Assembly: GCF_000004075.3 (NCBI RefSeq)
Contig: NC_026655.2
Span: forward strand, 1,612,001-1,676,000
Source of the DNA: Cucumis sativus
Taxonomy: Eukaryota; Streptophyta; Magnoliopsida; Cucurbitales; Cucurbitaceae
DNA: 64,000 nucleotides
Direction: 5' to 3'
A model generated the notes under the pieces. The model saw only the letters and a program-made list of their open reading frames with translations. It was not told where the DNA came from and did not search any database. How positions within the stretch are numbered: position 1 is the stretch's first letter; each line of letters opens with the position of its first letter. Made by a program: the position numbers and the translations under genes. Below, piece by piece: positions 50,525-62,229 of the stretch.

Positions 50525-51100
50525 TGTTGGGAATGATAATCATTGTAATGATTTATAATTAATATTTCAATTGGAAATATAATAATTACTAATATTATTA
50601 TTTTGATGGTTATAAATATTATATTTTAAGAAAATTTTCAAAAATAGATCATTTAACAAAATACTTACACTTCATAGAAAAATCAAGTGTAATAAATTTT
50701 GTTTTTAGTAGTTTTGTTCTATATGGAGTATAGAGGGTAAATAGTTTATCAATTTTTTCTATTTCTGAAAAATTCTTTATATTTTAATACACTAACCATT
50801 ATAGATCTAAAACTAAATTTAGATTTGAAACCATTATTCTTTTTATATATTTGATGAAAAGATTTTAGTGTTGGAGTAGTTCTTATTCATTTCCAAGACT
50901 TTGATCATTTCATCTCTATTCAATATATATTTTCTTTGATTTCATTCTTTACTTCGGTGAGTACACGCATGAGTTAGAAAGTTATGTTAACCTTGGAGAA
51001 CAACTGATATATCCAATTTAGCACTGAGGTCACATCAAATTTCACTTTCAAGACAATGACTTTACACGTAGAACAACGATCAACATTTGTTTTTCTAGCA
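50525..51100 (+). repeat. 3' LTR of the copia-like element
   Basis: 576 bp, TG...CA ends, longer than the 5' LTR mainly because of a nested element at 50629-50777. Confidence 0.8.
50629..50777. mobile_element. 149-bp MITE nested in the 3' LTR
   Basis: Present only in the 3' LTR. Flanked by a 9-bp duplication TATATTTTA (50620-50628 and 50778-50786). The ends AGAAAATTTTCAAAAATAGA and TCTATTTCTGAAAAATTCTT are inverted repeats with a few mismatches. A 9-bp duplication fits Mutator-type MITEs. Confidence 0.75.
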
Positions 51101-51902
51101 ATATTCTAAACAAGCTATTTGAATAGCTTTCATGGCCTAGGGGCAGCCCTAAGCTAGTGGCAGGTTTGTCACCACTTCATGAGGTGAGTAGAAAGCCGTC
51201 CACCATCTTCCATCTCCTTTTCAATAACTTACTAATCTCTTTGATAGAATTATAATTATGATATTTTTTTTGGGGGGGGGGACTACCAACCATATGGCTA
51301 TGGTATGATGTTTACTTAGATAAACAAATCCATAAACTTAGGAGAAAGACTAATAAAAAATGTTGAAACCTTGTTGAACATGTCTATAAGTTAAAAACGT
51401 ATTAGACATAAAAACTCAAGAATTTGAAACCATAATATGGATAGTATAAACTTTCAAAGGTCAAGACAAATTGACTTTTCAAGAGATTTAAGAAGTATAT
51501 TTTTGTTTAGATGTGTTAGTAGTTAATATTACTTCAGTGAAGTAATCTAACTTTTTGAAACAACGAGGGAATGTTTGTAGCAATAAGAGGTTGATAAATC
51601 TAGAGAAGTGTTTAAACTATGGAATTCCTAATTTCCCTTACAAACTTGTGAGATTTGACATAAAATTTCTATAGACTTCCATCGCAATTTCCGGGATTTG
51701 TATAACGTGCCTCCGCCTCCAGGTTCTCCCACTCCAATCTCCACTTCCACGTCAATTATTTGCTCTTTTCACATTATTTAGTGAAGTTGATAAATATGGG
51801 TTCATTTCAGCTATAATGATATTAATTTAACCATAAGGGTATTGTTGGAATTACACACTTTCATTCATCTCCCTAAACCAGATCTGTCCATGGATTTTTA
51901 TT

Positions 51903-52135
51903 AAATTGTCAATTCACCTAAAACTTTAAGCTAGTGGATGAGGACAAATTTAATTATATATCACCTACACTCCACTTCACTTGTGGGCTTGAAATATTTG
52001 AAAGGTCCAACAAGTGAAATCAATGGTGAAAATGCATGAGCTTGAACACAAGACCTCCTTGAACCACCTGCTCTAATACCATCCAAAAACTTAAACCGGT
52101 AGTTGAAGACAAATTTAGTTATATATCACCAACAA
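51903..52135 (-). mobile_element. TRIM-like miniature LTR retrotransposon relic
   Basis: Two direct repeats of about 55-65 bp (51903-51968 and 52083-52135) share GGTGATATATAA and AAATTTGTC on the minus strand. Immediately after the upstream copy (minus sense) comes TGGTATTAGAGC (52070-52081), one base off the initiator-Met tRNA primer site TGGTATCAGAGC. The interior is about 100 bp and has no coding capacity. Confidence 0.6.
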
Positions 52136-52139
52136 CTAT

Positions 52140-53440
52140 ACATATTGTTATATTCTTATACAACTTTTAGGGGCATTTGGAGAAAATGTGTGGTTGTAAA
52201 CTCCAAGAAGTTGTGAGGTTTAGAGAACGGTAAACTCTTGAGACCATTGGTGGTATTTAGTCGTAGGACCCATGATTTTTAGGCCAAACAAGTATTGTAG
52301 TTTACAATATGTATTATTCATCACACATCTCATTTCTCACTTCATGGGTTTCATTTCTCACTTCATAGGAAACCCAAGGATAAAAATAAGGAAAGAAAAC
52401 ATTTTCTAAAGGAATATTTCGAAGCACTTTGGAGCATTGAATTGATTATTTTAGTTAGTGGTTATTGTGTTTTGTGTATTATAATAGTTTGTATTTGAGG
52501 TGCACAATATTTTAGGGTAGGAGATATGATGGTTACAAAATAGTAAGCACCGTAGATAATTAATTAGAGCTTTTAAATAGTTTTATTAAAGTTAAATGAA
52601 GGTTATAATAATTGAAAACTTCAACTATGATTATAGTTAGAGATTCAAACATTGGGTGGACTATAACTCACCCCACCAAAAGCAAGTTGGGATCTAAATG
52701 TCCCTAGAGTTTAAAAGTACTAGAAAAATATTGGAAATCAAAACAATGGGTTGAATACAATTCTCCAAGTGTTTTTATACCAACCACTTCAATTATCTTG
52801 AATCTTCACCAAATAGTACTTCTCACTCTCACAGAAGTGATATTTGAGTGCATCTTAAACTGTACTCATATTTGATACTTTAATCACACAACCAAAAAAT
52901 ATTAAAGGAAGAGAAGTTTGACACATATCTAGTCGATTTTTTTCCTTTCTTAAGTGGGTTAATTTTGGGTAAAGAGTACTACTACAAAAAGGCATATTTA
53001 GCCTAACTAAAAGTACTACTAAATACATCCTCTAAACTTACAAAAATGATCATAATTCAATTAACCACTTGTACAACCGACTTCAAGGCTCGAGGTTTGA
53101 TTCTTTCATCCTACGTTGCTACATTACATCCGTATAGCTTAAAGTTAACCCGACACATAATTGAACTGGGATCGGAGAGATCCAAAAGTCACACAAACTT
53201 CAAGTTCAAAAGATTGAAAAAGGATGGGATGTAATTTTGTGGTGTAGAGAAGTGGTGAGAGACATGGCATGGCATGAGGCGCAGCAGCAAATAGGTGATT
53301 TGAACTTTGAAGTGATGAATGGAAAGATGGAGACAAGCTTTCCCACACTTCACATGCCTTAATTACTATTTTATCTTTTTATCAAACACCTCAAGTGCAC
53401 GTCCCACTATCATCATCAAATTCCCTCTGTCTCTATCTCA
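52140..53440. other. Intergenic region, no gene seen
   Basis: No supported gene. The 53400-53470 part is CT-rich and probably belongs to the promoter of the next gene. Confidence 0.5.
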
Positions 53441-53467
53441 TTCTCTCTCTCTCCCTAAACTAACTTC

Positions 53468-53474
53468 TATAAAT
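53468..53474 (+). promoter_or_regulatory. TATA box of the dCTP pyrophosphatase gene
   Basis: TATAAAT lies 70 bp upstream of the start codon at 53544, after a CT-rich stretch; this is a normal plant spacing if transcription starts near 53500. Confidence 0.5.
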
Positions 53475-53543
53475 TAACACCCCAACCGAACTCAGAGATC
53501 ACAACCACAAGCAGATAAAAACAGATCACAGAGAAATATAGAT

Positions 53544-54077
53544 ATGGAGAATCGTTCTTACGAACCTGAAAAAACCGCCAAAGACGTCTCACTGCAAGAA
53601 CTCAGAGACAGACTCGCAGAGTTCGCTCGAGTTCGAGGATGGGAGCAGTACCACAGCCCTAGAAACCTGCTTCTAGCACTTGTAATCAATCAAAACCAGA
53701 AAAAACACATTTATATTAACTACTCAATCACCAATTTTCTTCCTAACAACAAACAAGAATCAGTAAACGATCATAAGAACAATATAATCCATCTTACATG
53801 TTGTTGTTGATGATGGAATTTCAATTAATGCTTTCAGGTTGGTGAAGTCGGAGAGCTATCGGAGATATTCCAGTGGAAAGGAGAAGTGGAGAGAGGGCTA
53901 CCGAACTGGAGCGCGGCGGAGAGAGAGCATTTGGAAGAAGAAGTATCGGATGTGTTGCTCTATCTAGTGCGTCTCGCCGATGTGTGTGGCCTTGATCTCG
54001 GCCATGCCGCTCTCTCCAAGCTCGTCAAAAATGCCAACAAGTATCCTGTCGCCGCTTTCACTCGCGCTCTCCCATGA
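53544..54077 (+). CDS. DCTPP1: dCTP pyrophosphatase 1-like (MazG-type NTP pyrophosphatase)
   Basis: Two exons, 53544-53681 and 53838-54077 (phase 0), give 125 residues. A short acidic lead (MENRSYEPEK) precedes the all-alpha MazG fold: LQELRDRLAEFARVRGWEQYHSPRNLLLAL, then GEVGELSEIFQW and EHLEEEVSDVLLYLVRLAD. These carry the EXXE...EXXD Mg-binding acids. Family enzymes hydrolyse dCTP and modified dCTP to dCMP and pyrophosphate to clean the nucleotide pool. It ends NANKYPVAAFTRALP, which fits plant homologues. No transit peptide is seen, so cytosolic or nuclear location is likely. Confidence 0.93.
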
Positions 54078-56640
54078 ACTTTGCGCCCTTCTCTTCTCGT
54101 TTTGTTAGAACAATGATTGAGTGCACCCAATCCACCGCCCAAGTTTTTTCCACTTTTAGAATTTTTTTCTCCCTATAGTAATACTCATAAGGACTTTGTA
54201 ATATTCTCGTTTTTACATTTCTATTTATAAACAATTCTCCTTAATACTTATTTGATCTCAACTTTGTTTAACCCTAAACTCATCATATTTCCGAAATCTT
54301 AAATTTAATCTCTATCGTTTGTTTCGGGTGAACATTTTTCAAAAGCTTTTCGTTATTTAATTGCATATTTAATCTGAGTTTTTCTAAAGAAAATTGTATG
54401 ATATATTTTAAGAAAATTATATAAAATATTTATAAAATTTTCAGATTTTATCGATAGAAGTTATCAGTTTTATTTAGTAATATAATACAAAATTTTAGTG
54501 TAACTTGTAAATATTTTAATTTATTTTGTTATTTTTAAAAATACTCTTAAAATTAATATAACCATTTAGTTCGTTTTGATAAAAAAAAAAATTAGTGACT
54601 AAAATTCAAGTTTAAATTTAAACACGTTTGAAAGTCATAGCTCCAAACAAAGATAACTCCATTTTTCATATGAGAAGTTAATAAAATTATGAGTATAGGC
54701 ATGTTGTAAACTTTTATCAAATGAACATATGGCATATAGGATCATAGGATTGTGGGCTACGTAGAATAAAAAAACAAGAGATTACGAAATTGTCTATTAT
54801 TTTAGTTTAACGATTGAAATATGTCTTAAAAAAATGAAAAACAACTAAAATAGAAATAACTCAATTAGTATACGAATATATTACGTTAGCGACTAGAATG
54901 CATGTAGTTTGAAAGTGTAAGTAACCACGAAACGAAGAAAAATTATTTACTTTTATTTGAATGAAGGTGTCATTTTAGTTGGTGTATGTTTTGTAACTTT
55001 GTACGGTTTTAGTTTATCATACTTTCGAAAGATTATTATAAATGGTAAAACTTATGTGATTACTTATTCGAAAAAATTTGTGATATGATTTTAATTAGTG
55101 TATATTTGAATTACATTATAATATACAATCGTTGTTAGAATATGAATTCTTTCTACATTTTGTAAATATTTTATTTCATTCTACTATATTTAAAAAAAAA
55201 AAAAATCATTTCAATAAATCTAAAACATATACTTTATTGATGTTAGTGTATCGCAGACTTTCTTTTCCCTCGAAGTAGTCCGCTATCCTTTGAAATTATA
55301 TTATTAAAATGTATATTTTATCGATTCTTAAGTATTTAGAAAAACATTTACTAGTGTAGAAAAAATGTCTATACACATTTAAAAAGTCAGTACAAACGTA
55401 CTCTTAGTTGATTAAAATGAGATTGAGGGAAAAAGTTAGAAGAAAAGACACCAACAAGGAAGTTGAATTCATCACTTGCTATCAAAATCCAATTCCTTTG
55501 ATATGCAATCTTAATCATAGGCCCCCAACCCCCAATTGCAAAACAAAATTTCCAATTAACATTGGAGTTTGTGGATTTACTTGAGCACTTTTGCTACAAT
55601 TTGTTTGATACGATAGCTACTTGTCAATTTGTAATATGCTATGCAACTTATTAATATACATCAATTCTCTATATTCTCCTAAGTAATCATTTGTTAGGGA
55701 ACAATCTTGTAAGGATATGTAAGGTAAAAATTTCATAGGTCGACTGATGGAAAAATACATTTATAGACGACAATAATAAGGTGACTTCTTCTCCTGTGTT
55801 GTAAAAACAGAAGCTGGCCTCGTAACATGAGATTAATACAGTGATAAAATTTAAGTGAAATAGAAGTAGAATTTACACCATTTTCACAATTTTTTTTAAC
55901 ATTATATGATTTACAACATGCATTTTTTAGTTCAATGTAAACTATGAGCTAGGGATTTTGAATCCCAAACATTTTGATCCCTAACACATATATACGTCAT
56001 TTGATTTATGTTCATCTTGACCTCATAACATGCTTTCTCTATACTCTATAAGGATGAAAATTTAAACTTTCAATAAGAATAAATCATAATTAATAAATGA
56101 ATGCAAAATGGTTAGTTTCAAATATAACAAAACAAATCGTAATATTTATAAAATATAGTAAAATAAACAACAAAAATAAACTAAAATATTTACAACATCC
56201 ATAAAAAATTTGGATCTTTTCAATTATAGACACTGGTAGACTTCTATCACTGTCTATCAATATAATTGATAGAAACACATCAATATCTATCATTGATAAA
56301 ATCCAAAATTTTGCTACATTTTGTAAATATTTTGTTAAATTTACTATGACTATGGATATATCATAATAGACAAAAAATTGTAATCCACATTGCTCTATCA
56401 TATATTAATATATGTGATATTTTACTATATTTATATTTGAAGTTTTATCATTTTAAATAATCTTCAACCGAAATACGAATTGGACAAAATATATTTTATT
56501 TTTCCGTAATCCATAAATATTTTAATTTATTTTACTATATTTAAAAAAATTACTTAAAAAATGTACATAAACATAAAAATCTCAATATTTGTATTTTTTT
56601 CAATAACCCATCTGCTTCGCCGGCGCGCTGGCTTTTGATG
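54078..56640. other. AT-rich intergenic region with several hairpin-repeat copies
   Basis: Fragments of the same dispersed family lie at about 54500-54545, 55145-55195, 56125-56350 and 56490-56550 (GTAAATATTTT, TTTACTATATTT). The 56125-56350 copy contains GGTAGACTTCTATCACTGTC with matching inverted CTATCA/TGATAG blocks. No gene supported. Confidence 0.5.
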
Positions 56641-56696
56641 TATAAGGACTTGTGAGTTGTGAACTGCTAACTGCAGAGTCTAATCCAAGACTGTCC

Positions 56697-58520
56697 ATGA
56701 AAATGTATAACCGGCTTCTGCCTTTCTCGTATAGAATTATTCGAAGGTCTCGGGTCCAACAAGAAATTTGTACAATCTCGAACTTGGATTTTTTAGAATC
56801 AGAAATGTTGAAATTTGTACACACCCAAGCAATGGATCTTCCGTTTCAGGCAACTAACGGTAGCAAAATTCCTGATTACAATGACGTGCGAAGAGGGCAT
56901 TTCCTCATGAAACTCATAGACGACTCTGTTTCGCGTAATGGGTTCGAATCTATTGCTCGTATTTTCTCTAAGTATCGTGGTTCTATCAATTCTCAACAGT
57001 GTAACTCGATGATCAGGACTTATTTGGATTTGAATAAGCATTTAAATTCTCTGTACATTTTTGCCCTTATGCATAAGTTTAGTATTCTGCCCGATTCATC
57101 CACTTTTCCTGCTGTTCTTAAAGCAACTGCGCAGCTATGTGATACTGGAGTTGGAAAAATGATACATGGTATTGTTATTCAGATGGGTTTTATTTGTGAT
57201 GTCTACACAAGTACCGCTTTAGTTCATCTGTATTGTACTTGTTTGTCTATATCTGATGCTTCTCAGTTGTTCGACGAAATGCCCGAGAGAAATGCAGTTA
57301 CTTGGAATGCTTTGATTACTGGTTATACTCATAATAGAAAGTTTGTGAAAGCTATCGATGCTTTTCGAGGAATGTTGGCAGATGGGGCTCAACCGAGTGA
57401 GAGAACCGTGGTTGTAGTTCTATCGGCTTGTTCTCATTTGGGAGCTTTTAATCAGGGAAAGTGGATCCATGAGTTTATTTATCATAATAGGTTGAGACTG
57501 AACGTGTTTGTGGGCACAGCTCTTATTGATATGTATGCTAAATGTGGGGCTGTTTATGAGGTCGAGAAGGTCTTCGAAGAAATTAGAGAGAAGAACGTGT
57601 ATACATGGAATGTCTTGATTTCTGGATATGCCATGAATGGGCAAGGCGATGCAGCTTTGCAGGCTTTTTCTAGGATGTTGATGGAAAATTTCAAGCCAGA
57701 TGAGGTTACCTTTCTAGGTGTTTTGTGTGCATGCTGTCACCAAGGTCTGGTAACGGAAGGGCGCTGGCAATTCATGAGCATGAAACAACAGTTTGGACTG
57801 CAACCAAGGATAGAGCATTATGGATGTATGGTAGACCTACTTGGTCGAGCGGGATTGTTGGAGGAAGCTCTAGAGTTGATCCAATCCATGAGCATAGAGC
57901 CAGACCCTATCATTTGGAGGGCTTTGCTTTGTGCTTGCAGAGTCCATGGGAATACGAAATTGGGTGAATATATTATCAAAAGACTTATAGAACTAGAACC
58001 AAACAATGGGGAAAATTATGTCTTGCTGTCAAATATATACTCAAGAGAACGACGGTGGGCTGAAGTAGGGAAGTTGAGGGGAATGATGAATCTAAGAGGG
58101 ATCAGAAAAGTCCCTGGTTGCAGTTCAATTGAAATAAACAACGTAGTTTATGAGTTTGTTGCATCAAATGACAGAAAACCAGAATTTGAGGCAATATACA
58201 AGCAGTTGGACAATTTGATTAAGAAATTGAAAGAAAATGGTTATGTTACAGGCACGGACATGGCTTTATATGATATTGAGAAAGAAGAGAAAGAGCATTC
58301 TGTGATGTACCATAGTGAGAAACTTGCTTTAGCATTTGGTCTCTTAAACTCTCCTTTAGATTGCACCCTAAGGATAGTGAAAAATCTAAGAATTTGCTTG
58401 GACTGCCACGAGTTTTTCAAGGTTTTATCACTCGTCTATAAAAGATATATTGTTGTGAGAGACAGAAACCGTTTCCACCATTTTTATGAAGGTTTCTGTT
58501 CGTGCCGAGACTATTGGTGA
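56697..58520 (+). CDS. Pentatricopeptide repeat protein, PLS class with E and DYW domains
   Basis: Intronless, 607 residues from ATG at 56697; no ATG lies upstream in frame (only GTG at 56652). The N-terminus is basic and Arg/Ser-rich (MKMYNRLLPFSYRIIRRS), compatible with an organelle transit peptide. About 10 P, L and S repeats follow (for example PERNAVTWNALITGYTHNRK and NVFVGTALIDMYAKCGA). Next are E/E+ motifs (VHGNTKLGEYIIKRLIELEP; NYVLLSNIYSRERRW) and a C-terminal DYW cytidine-deaminase-like domain. This has HSEKLALAFGLL (HxE), CLDCHEFFK (CxxCH) and a complete CSCRDYW end. Such proteins select and edit C-to-U sites in mitochondrial or plastid RNA. Target site cannot be inferred here. Confidence 0.93.
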   Translation: MKMYNRLLPFSYRIIRRSRVQQEICTISNLDFLESEMLKFVHTQAMDLPFQATNGSKIPDYNDVRRGHFLMKLIDDSVSRNGFESIARIFSKYRGSINSQQCNSMIRTYLDLNKHLNSLYIFALMHKFSILPDSSTFPAVLKATAQLCDTGVGKMIHGIVIQMGFICDVYTSTALVHLYCTCLSISDASQLFDEMPERNAVTWNALITGYTHNRKFVKAIDAFRGMLADGAQPSERTVVVVLSACSHLGAFNQGKWIHEFIYHNRLRLNVFVGTALIDMYAKCGAVYEVEKVFEEIREKNVYTWNVLISGYAMNGQGDAALQAFSRMLMENFKPDEVTFLGVLCACCHQGLVTEGRWQFMSMKQQFGLQPRIEHYGCMVDLLGRAGLLEEALELIQSMSIEPDPIIWRALLCACRVHGNTKLGEYIIKRLIELEPNNGENYVLLSNIYSRERRWAEVGKLRGMMNLRGIRKVPGCSSIEINNVVYEFVASNDRKPEFEAIYKQLDNLIKKLKENGYVTGTDMALYDIEKEEKEHSVMYHSEKLALAFGLLNSPLDCTLRIVKNLRICLDCHEFFKVLSLVYKRYIVVRDRNRFHHFYEGFCSCRDYW

Positions 58521-59546
58521 AAAATTATAGAACTATATCTCCGGCAATACTAGCATTTCTTGGTGGAAATCACGCAAATAACATGATATCATTGGCTTCC
58601 GGTGAAAAATGAAGAACTTTGAAACTGAACGGCCAAACTACCCAGCCATGGTTTTGCCTCCTTACTTAAGTTGGCGTGTCTAAGAAAAAACTGCGCTCCA
58701 TTCACCCAATTCATTTCTGAAGTTCTAATAAATGTTGGATAATAGGAATGGGTCGGTCCGTCAATGTTTGAAAGCCAAAGGGAGACAATAAGCTGAAGGA
58801 AATATTGGGCATTCAGTTCCTTTTCCTCTGCATGCCAATATTAAGCTCTAGGATTCTGAACATTTGGGGAGATCCATTTGAAGTAAATTAATGAAGCTGT
58901 CAAGAAAAGCCTAGCCTCTGACATCAATTCTATCAATAAACCCATGCCATTTTTTTGGGAAAGAAAAAGAATAAGAAGCTAAGGGGGTTTTGGGAAGTGT
59001 CAAGAAAAGCAGTTTTTGATTGATGGTGTTTCTTGTTTCTGTGTATAGTTTGTTTCACAGCAGACGTTGAATTCAAACTCATCTCTAATTTCCCCTGTAA
59101 CCAAGAACAAGAAATGTACGTCATTTTGGGAAATGTGGACATTCGCATTAAAAAGGCTAAAAGTTAGTTTAAGGAGCTCAAATTCCTTTCTGAATCTTCT
59201 TTGATAAAGGAAAGTTGGGTCTTTTAAAAATGCAACTCTACGTTTAAATTCCTCTATATAAGTCTTTGCATGTCACTCTTTTCAGGAGTCCGTCAAGAAT
59301 AAGAGATAAGATGCCAATGATTTGATTTTAGCTTTCTGCATCATGCTTTTACTTATTTTTAGACATTCGATTTTTGGAATGCTAAAGGGAAAACTAAAAG
59401 AAAATTATCATTAGAATATGTCATTTCCATCCACCAAAATTACTAGAGAAAGCCTTGAACATTTGGTTGAAATGAGGCATATCTAACTATTCAACTAAAA
59501 CTAGTTTTTGTTGGATTCAACCAAATCGGCCTGGAGCTTCTTTTGG
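58521..59546. other. Convergent intergenic gap between PPR and bHLH genes
   Basis: 1.0 kb between two genes that converge. Expected to hold both 3' UTRs; nothing else recognised. Confidence 0.5.
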
Positions 59547-62113
59547 CTAGCTCTGATGCATATCTTCCTTGTCCCCTCCTATTCTTTGTGATTGCATTAG
59601 TTTGCTTGTCTGCTGAGGTGTTCTGTTCACTTCTTGGCAATATAGTGTCACCATCTTACTGTAGAAATCCATATCCATTGACTGCATGCAGCCAAAAAAA
59701 AAAAAAGAATCAGCAATTAAATACAAGAAGATACTGATCTTCAATGTATAATATCTCTTTATATATTTTCATTTTATTCATTAGGATGGCTCAACGTCCG
59801 TTTTTAGTCTAGTCCGACCTCTTGACTCTTAATTTGGAAAACTGAATTCCCACCTAACTAAAACGGTCTGAATTTTGATCAACGTGTTACTGAAACCAAC
59901 TTAACCGATATAGTTTTATCGGTTCTCTGCTGCTTTTTCTTTAATTTTTTTGCATGTTTATATAGTTTGTGTTGGACTTACTTGTGCAAGAAAAGTGCAG
60001 AAAGGATCGGTTGGAGGAACAAAAGCGCGGGTGGAAAGTTTAGATTTTGGCTTTGTTGTTGAGACGATGGAAGGCAGTTGAATTTGAGGAAATGTAGCAG
60101 CGCAAGGAAAGGAACTGGAGCTGGATGCCATTGAAGCAGCGCCGAGCAGCCCCATACGAGCTGCAAGCAGCGACATTTGAAGCTGCTGCTGCTGTATTCC
60201 TAGAGGCATGACCATCTGTGGCACAGCTGATCTAATGCTGTCCATGAACTGAACTTGTGCTTGGAGTTGCTTCAAGTATTGAATTGTGTCATCCAAAAGT
60301 GAAGCTCTATCAGTCTGTAGAATGAAAAAGAAGAAAACAAGTTAACTCAAAGTTTATAAGTGTAATATAAATTTAAATGATCATAATAAACGCGAATCCA
60401 AGTCTAATATAAATGTAGAAATTTTTTAAGCTCAAGCTTTATAAACTCAGGTTTAATTTGTTAAATCCTATGAGTTTGAATTAAGCTACTTTTGTTGGAG
60501 TTCTTCAGAGACCCCGAAGAATTGTATCTACCTCCAACTTCTATACGATTTAATGAGTCCAACAACTTTCCTAGTGTCCATTTTTTCTCTGGTTTAAAAT
60601 CATTTAATCACTCAAAATTTTCACATCATACAAATTTATTTTGAATTATGTGATTTTAATTATTTCAAAATTACTCTTAAACATCTTCTTACCTTACTAC
60701 CATTTGGCACCAACTTTTGCAAATCTTTCATTCTCTGGTTGATTCGATCTCTTCGTCTCTATATAAAGGAAAAAATGTCTTTAACTCTCAAGTATCATTC
60801 GTGTTCAAAGCAAATGTTTTTTAAGTGAAATAATTAACAACAGTCTTTTACTTTTTAGTTATATTCAAAATGTTGTTCCAAACAGAAGCTTACTCTCTCG
60901 TACTGATTATGATTAATAGCAGCTGTTCGAGTTCGTCTATTCGAGCAGCTTCCATCCGTTTTTCCCTTCATGTTATATTCTTTCTCCTGATTTATTCAAT
61001 GCCACAAAACAGCAAATTGAACTGTATGTCAGTATATTGTCCACTAAAAAGAAACAAAATGGCACAACACAAACAAGTTCTTATATATGAACATCACCGA
61101 GCCATCATGTTCTAGAGCTAAATCTTGAATGGAATTTTTAGACTTGAAGGTCCTATGGGATTCTAAAGAAGCCTCAGTCATCAAAGTTTCATCTTTCCAA
61201 CATTCCGGGTTGGATCGTGTCCGTTTCCTGGACAGCGAACTATGAACTATAGACTCGAGGGTGTCTTCGGATTCGCTCCATGAGTGCTTCGTTGAAGGCA
61301 TTTGAGGAAGCACTTTCCCATGACAATGTCCATGGTCCTCTATTGCTGCCGCTTGCTGATCTCCACTCTCCCATGTCCTCTCCATACCTTCATACTTTGG
61401 CCTGAAATTCATTTTTTGCATTAACGGGGGATTTTAAATTCGTACACTATATCTATATCAATTTTGAAGTTAGTAATTCGATTCTCTCACCCCTCGTACG
61501 ATACTAATAAAAAGAACTGTTTTTTGAAAATTATATTCGGTTTCAATTTCTATTCCAATTATTGGATAGTTGGCTTCTCACTATCTTCCTAAACGCATCT
61601 AAATTCCAAAAACAAAATCAATTTTAATAACTATTTTGGTATTTAAGCAGGAAGATCATAGAAAAAAGGGGCTTATAATTAATCATAATTCTCAAAAACA
61701 AAGAGAACTGAAAACAAAAATGAAGTAAACTTGATTATATGGCATTGCAGTACTTCAAAGGTGCTTTCTATAGTATATATAGACATCAAATTATGGTCAA
61801 AACTATTATGTTTTCTTGTAAACCACTCATGAAATTACTTCCAAAACCATTACACATAAGTATAATCACTTCAAAACATACCCTTAAAACTAAACACGAA
61901 CTCGAAGAACCGAGTTTAATTTGTTTTCTCTAAGATAAGGATGGTAATTAAACTAGTATATGCTTACATGGGGATAAGATAATTATGGCTGAACAATGTG
62001 GAGTTTTTGTGGGAAAAATTATGGACATGGGTAGCATCTTCTTGCTGTTGTGATTGCTGAGATTGATGATGATGCTGATGATGATTCAAGTTTGGGACTG
62101 TCCACTGACTCAT
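59547..62113 (-). CDS. PIF7: bHLH transcription factor, PIF7-like
   Basis: Six exons (minus): 61968-62113, 61098-61401, 60894-60986, 60693-60758, 59982-60314, 59547-59681; phases close to 358 residues. The N-terminus MSQWTVPN is followed by a His/Gln-rich stretch, then IPMPKYEGMERTWESGDQQ where PIF proteins carry the phytochrome-binding APB motif (ELxxxxGQ). Here Leu is Arg and the last Gln is Asp. TLESIVH follows (about 100). The bHLH (about 167-228) has basic region RTAAINHNQYERRRRDRINQRM with the His-Glu-Arg contacts, then [32 protein letters not shown]. The C-terminus DPFCTFLAQSMDMDFYSKM resembles PIF7 more than UNE10/PIF8. PIF7 drives shade- and warmth-induced growth. Nuclear; binds G-boxes. 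Confidence 0.88.
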
Positions 62114-62177
62114 GCTAAATAATGTGAGGCTTTTTTTTTCCTTCTGATCTCTTCTGTTCTTTGTGCTGTAAGGAGAA

Positions 62178-62185
62178 TATATATA
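62178..62185 (-). promoter_or_regulatory. TATA box of the PIF7-like gene
   Basis: TATATATA on the minus strand lies 65 bp upstream of the start codon. It implies a leader of only about 35 nt that is purine-rich, with no obvious hairpin. Confidence 0.4.
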
Positions 62186-62229
62186 ATAATGTGAGATTTG
62201 GGTGATAGAGATGTCACAGTTTGAAACCA

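Larger units (their letters stand above)
48573..51100 (+). mobile_element. LTR retrotransposon, Ty1-copia-like, decayed
   Basis: Direct repeats at 48573-48980 and 50525-51100 both begin TGTTGGGAATGAT and end in CA. The element is bordered by a 5-bp target duplication ATATT (48568-48572 and 51101-51105). A polypurine tract-like GTGGGGAT precedes the 3' LTR. The position expected for the tRNA-Met primer site reads ATTTGGAAGC, badly eroded. The 1.5-kb interior has no long frame and only faint resemblance to copia pol ends, so it is internally deleted. The LTRs are diverged, so the insertion is old. The start and PPT style suggest copia rather than gypsy. Confidence 0.82.
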
